A stretch of 9,017 bases of DNA from Bacteroidota bacterium (GTDB lineage Bacteria > Bacteroidota > Bacteroidia > Cytophagales > Hymenobacteraceae). The stretch is taken from the NCBI GenBank assembly GCA_023424725.1, contig JAFADQ010000188.1, positions 1 through 9,017 of the forward strand, given 5' to 3'. Positions 7,561-9,017 of this stretch are shown one piece after another. The notes under the pieces are model-generated. The model did no database searches, had not been told where the DNA came from, and saw nothing but the letters and a program-made list of their open reading frames with translations. A program made the translations under genes and the position numbers. How positions within the stretch are numbered: position 1 is the stretch's first letter; each line of letters opens with the position of its first letter.

Positions 7561-8385
7561 TTAGTATGCGTAGAAAAGATCAGCTTTCACGCCTTTAACT
7601 TTTTCATTTTTATCGATAATAACTATACCGAGCTTGTACAGATCGATCACGAAGTTGGCTTTGGGGTCGTTCTTAATTATTTGCCAGGCATCCTTCATTT
7701 CATCGTCCCAGTTTATATCGTCGAACACAAAAACCGCCTGGTCTGATGAATGGTTTTTCAGCTTTTCGTAATACTCTAATGTGGGTTTTTTCTTGTGATA
7801 GCCATCTATAAACATCACATCAAACTTTATTTCACGGCTCATCAGCTCCGGAAACGTCTGGTCGTAAAGGCCCTGAATTACTTCAAAAGAGTCGGCGCCT
7901 GCAATTTTAGAAAAGTTACCGGAGGCTATTTTACAAAGCGCCGGCAGCCCTTCCATGGTTGTAAATTTGCAGTTTTTCTTGTCTTTTATGGCCGATAAAA
8001 TATACGAGCCCGACACTCCCAGATTGGTTCCTATTTCGAGGTATTGCGCGGCGCCGGTTTCTTTGGCCAGGCTATAATGCAGGCGGCACCATTTTGGCGG
8101 CGACGTAGCATTAATACAAATATTCTTTACAATGTTGGTTGAGTCCAGATCAAAAACTTCGTACGTGATCACAGAAGAGTCGTTCAGCAATTGGCTACGG
8201 TATTGCTCTAGTTGGCCAAAAACCTGTTGATCTGCGGCGCTAAACTCGTCGCGCTTTGCATTTTCTACGGCATTCAGCACCGAGTGCAGCAGTTTATTAT
8301 CGTACTTGCGAAGGCGCGAAATTTGGTTTTTATGAAGAACAGACCTTTTCAGGATATCGGTGTGTTTGGCAAGTTTTGCGAGCAT
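7561..8385 (-). CDS. Class I SAM-dependent methyltransferase (Methyltransf_24-like)
   Basis: This is a 274-residue protein from the ATG at 8383-8385; the frame also extends upstream to a TTG at 8425-8427 (288 residues), which I consider less likely. Motif I is YLEIGTNLGVSG (residues 115-126 from the ATG), the adenosyl-methionine-binding loop. A TMEG acidic strand end follows at 143-146, then FDVMFIDGYHKKKPTLEYYE and VFVFDDINWDDEMKDAW. The FIDGxH and FDDI pattern recalls metal-assisted O-methyltransferases of the Methyltransf_24 group. The N-terminal 80 residues are helical and Lys/Arg-rich, with no signal peptide, so the protein is probably cytoplasmic. The substrate is unknown; small-molecule or glycan methylation are options, and no biosynthetic neighbours point to one. 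It is separated by terminators on both sides. Confidence 0.85.
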   Translation of the reverse strand: MLAKLAKHTDILKRSVLHKNQISRLRKYDNKLLHSVLNAVENAKRDEFSAADQQVFGQLEQYRSQLLNDSSVITYEVFDLDSTNIVKNICINATSPPKWCRLHYSLAKETGAAQYLEIGTNLGVSGSYILSAIKDKKNCKFTTMEGLPALCKIASGNFSKIAGADSFEVIQGLYDQTFPELMSREIKFDVMFIDGYHKKKPTLEYYEKLKNHSSDQAVFVFDDINWDDEMKDAWQIIKNDPKANFVIDLYKLGIVIIDKNEKVKGVKADLFYAY

Positions 8386-8488
8386 GTAATGACAGTAAAT
8401 TCTGAATTTCGGCAACAGAATTGCCAACCGAAAGCAGGTAAAAAATTCAATCGGCTTACAAGATATTGTTTTTAGAATTTGTAAAAGA

Positions 8489-8524
8489 AAAAAGGGGCAG
8501 AAAATAAATTTTCCACCCCTTTTT
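8489..8524 (-). terminator. Rho-independent terminator of the DUF6702-like gene
   Basis: AAAAAGGGG (8489-8497) pairs with CCCCTTTTT (8516-8524), and an inner GAAAAT/ATTTTC pairing (8500-8505 with 8508-8513) extends the structure. On the minus strand the stem is followed by a T-rich run, about 46 bases after the DUF6702-like stop. The methyltransferase gene downstream is therefore likely transcribed on its own; I see no clear promoter for it in 8386-8488. Confidence 0.8.
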
Positions 8525-8570
8525 GTTAACCTGCAAGGCCCAATTTCCGGCCTGGTTCAGACCAATTTCT

Positions 8571-9017
8571 TTACCTGTTATTCATAAACTTTACCGGCAG
8601 CATATCGGCTTGCTCGGCCGCCCTGAACACAAGCGTAGATACCTTATCGTGGTAAAAAACATTTACAGTGTTTACCTGATCGGCGAAATAATCGAACAGC
8701 GAAATATAGCGCACATTCAGGGTTTCGATGTTAAAGTTAGCGGCCGGCATTTCCATATATACCCACGTTAGCTCGCCTTCGTTCTCGAAACCGATGTAAT
8801 TGCACATCATCGGGTTGCCGTTTTGGCTTACTAACTGAAAGCTGCCCGACGTGTATTTGGCTATCAGGCTTTCGGTGTCCGGGTTCTTATCTATCCTTAT
8901 TTTGGTGCCTGCCTGCTTACTGAGCACAGCGGCCAGATCTTCGGTAAAAAACCGTACTCCAACCTCAAAAGATTTAGAATGCGGGTTATATTTTACCTCT
9001 GCAATGCTGGCATGAAA
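8571..9017 (-). CDS. DUF6702-like protein, 5'-truncated by the window edge
   Basis: The frame stays open to the last base of the window, so the N-terminus is missing; 148 residues are visible and the GTG at 8925-8927 is internal. The sequence begins FHASIAEVKYNPHSKSFEVGVRFFTEDL, which matches the DUF6702 pattern as I recall it (HPFHVS.TEI.yN...ksLEVs.klFtdDle), a family of small secreted or periplasmic Bacteroidota proteins. The normal family length is about 160-170 residues, so roughly 20, mostly signal peptide, should be missing. The remainder is beta-rich (GELTWVYMEMP; VNTVNVFYHDKVSTLVF). Function is unknown. DUF6702 genes often lie beside M1-type peptidase or HupE-like genes, which cannot be checked here. 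Confidence 0.8.
   Translation of the reverse strand, partial: FHASIAEVKYNPHSKSFEVGVRFFTEDLAAVLSKQAGTKIRIDKNPDTESLIAKYTSGSFQLVSQNGNPMMCNYIGFENEGELTWVYMEMPAANFNIETLNVRYISLFDYFADQVNTVNVFYHDKVSTLVFRAAEQADMLPVKFMNNR

Noticed and set aside
8386..8427. Upstream TTG start for the methyltransferase
   Set aside because: The ATG at 8383-8385 gives a complete methyltransferase with a normal-looking N-terminus, and the extra 14 residues show no recognisable motif.

Overview
The window looks like an ordinary chromosomal stretch from a member of the Bacteroidota, probably a Cytophagales organism related to Hymenobacteraceae (Pontibacter, Adhaeribacter, Hymenobacter). The reasons are a secreted protein with a type IX secretion (Por) C-terminal sorting domain, two small families I recognise mainly from this phylum (DUF4286-like and DUF6702-like), AT-rich leaders with no clear Shine-Dalgarno sequences, and candidate promoters resembling TTG-N19-TAnnTTTG. 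The genus is inference; no rRNA or other marker gene is present.

Layout from left to right: the 3' end of a nitronate monooxygenase/FabK-type flavin enzyme (+); a gap filled by a long inverted repeat; a prolyl-oligopeptidase lipoprotein (+) with a terminator; a spermidine/spermine-acetyltransferase-like GNAT protein (+); a convergent small DUF4286-like gene (-); a divergent AlkA-type DNA glycosylase (+); a gene-free gap of about 320 bp with a cluster of palindromes inside 20-bp direct repeats; an MscS-family channel with a long basic N-terminal extension (-); a divergent T9SS-secreted protein (+); a strong bidirectional terminator; a class I SAM-dependent methyltransferase (-); another terminator; and a 5'-truncated DUF6702-like secreted protein (-) running off the right edge.

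The genes do not form an obvious pathway. Most appear to be single-gene transcription units with their own terminators or with convergent or divergent neighbours. I see no defence system, CRISPR array, transposase, integrase, phage gene, tRNA or rRNA. The most noteworthy content is non-coding: palindromic repeats with TCCA/TGGA-type centres (431-560 and 4628-4718) and a recurring TGTAACG motif at gene ends, which look like a family of interspersed REP/MITE-like elements. The two protein-level oddities are the roughly 80-residue Arg/Lys-rich extension of the MscS protein and a stand-alone small T9SS cargo with a choice-of-anchor-J-like domain.
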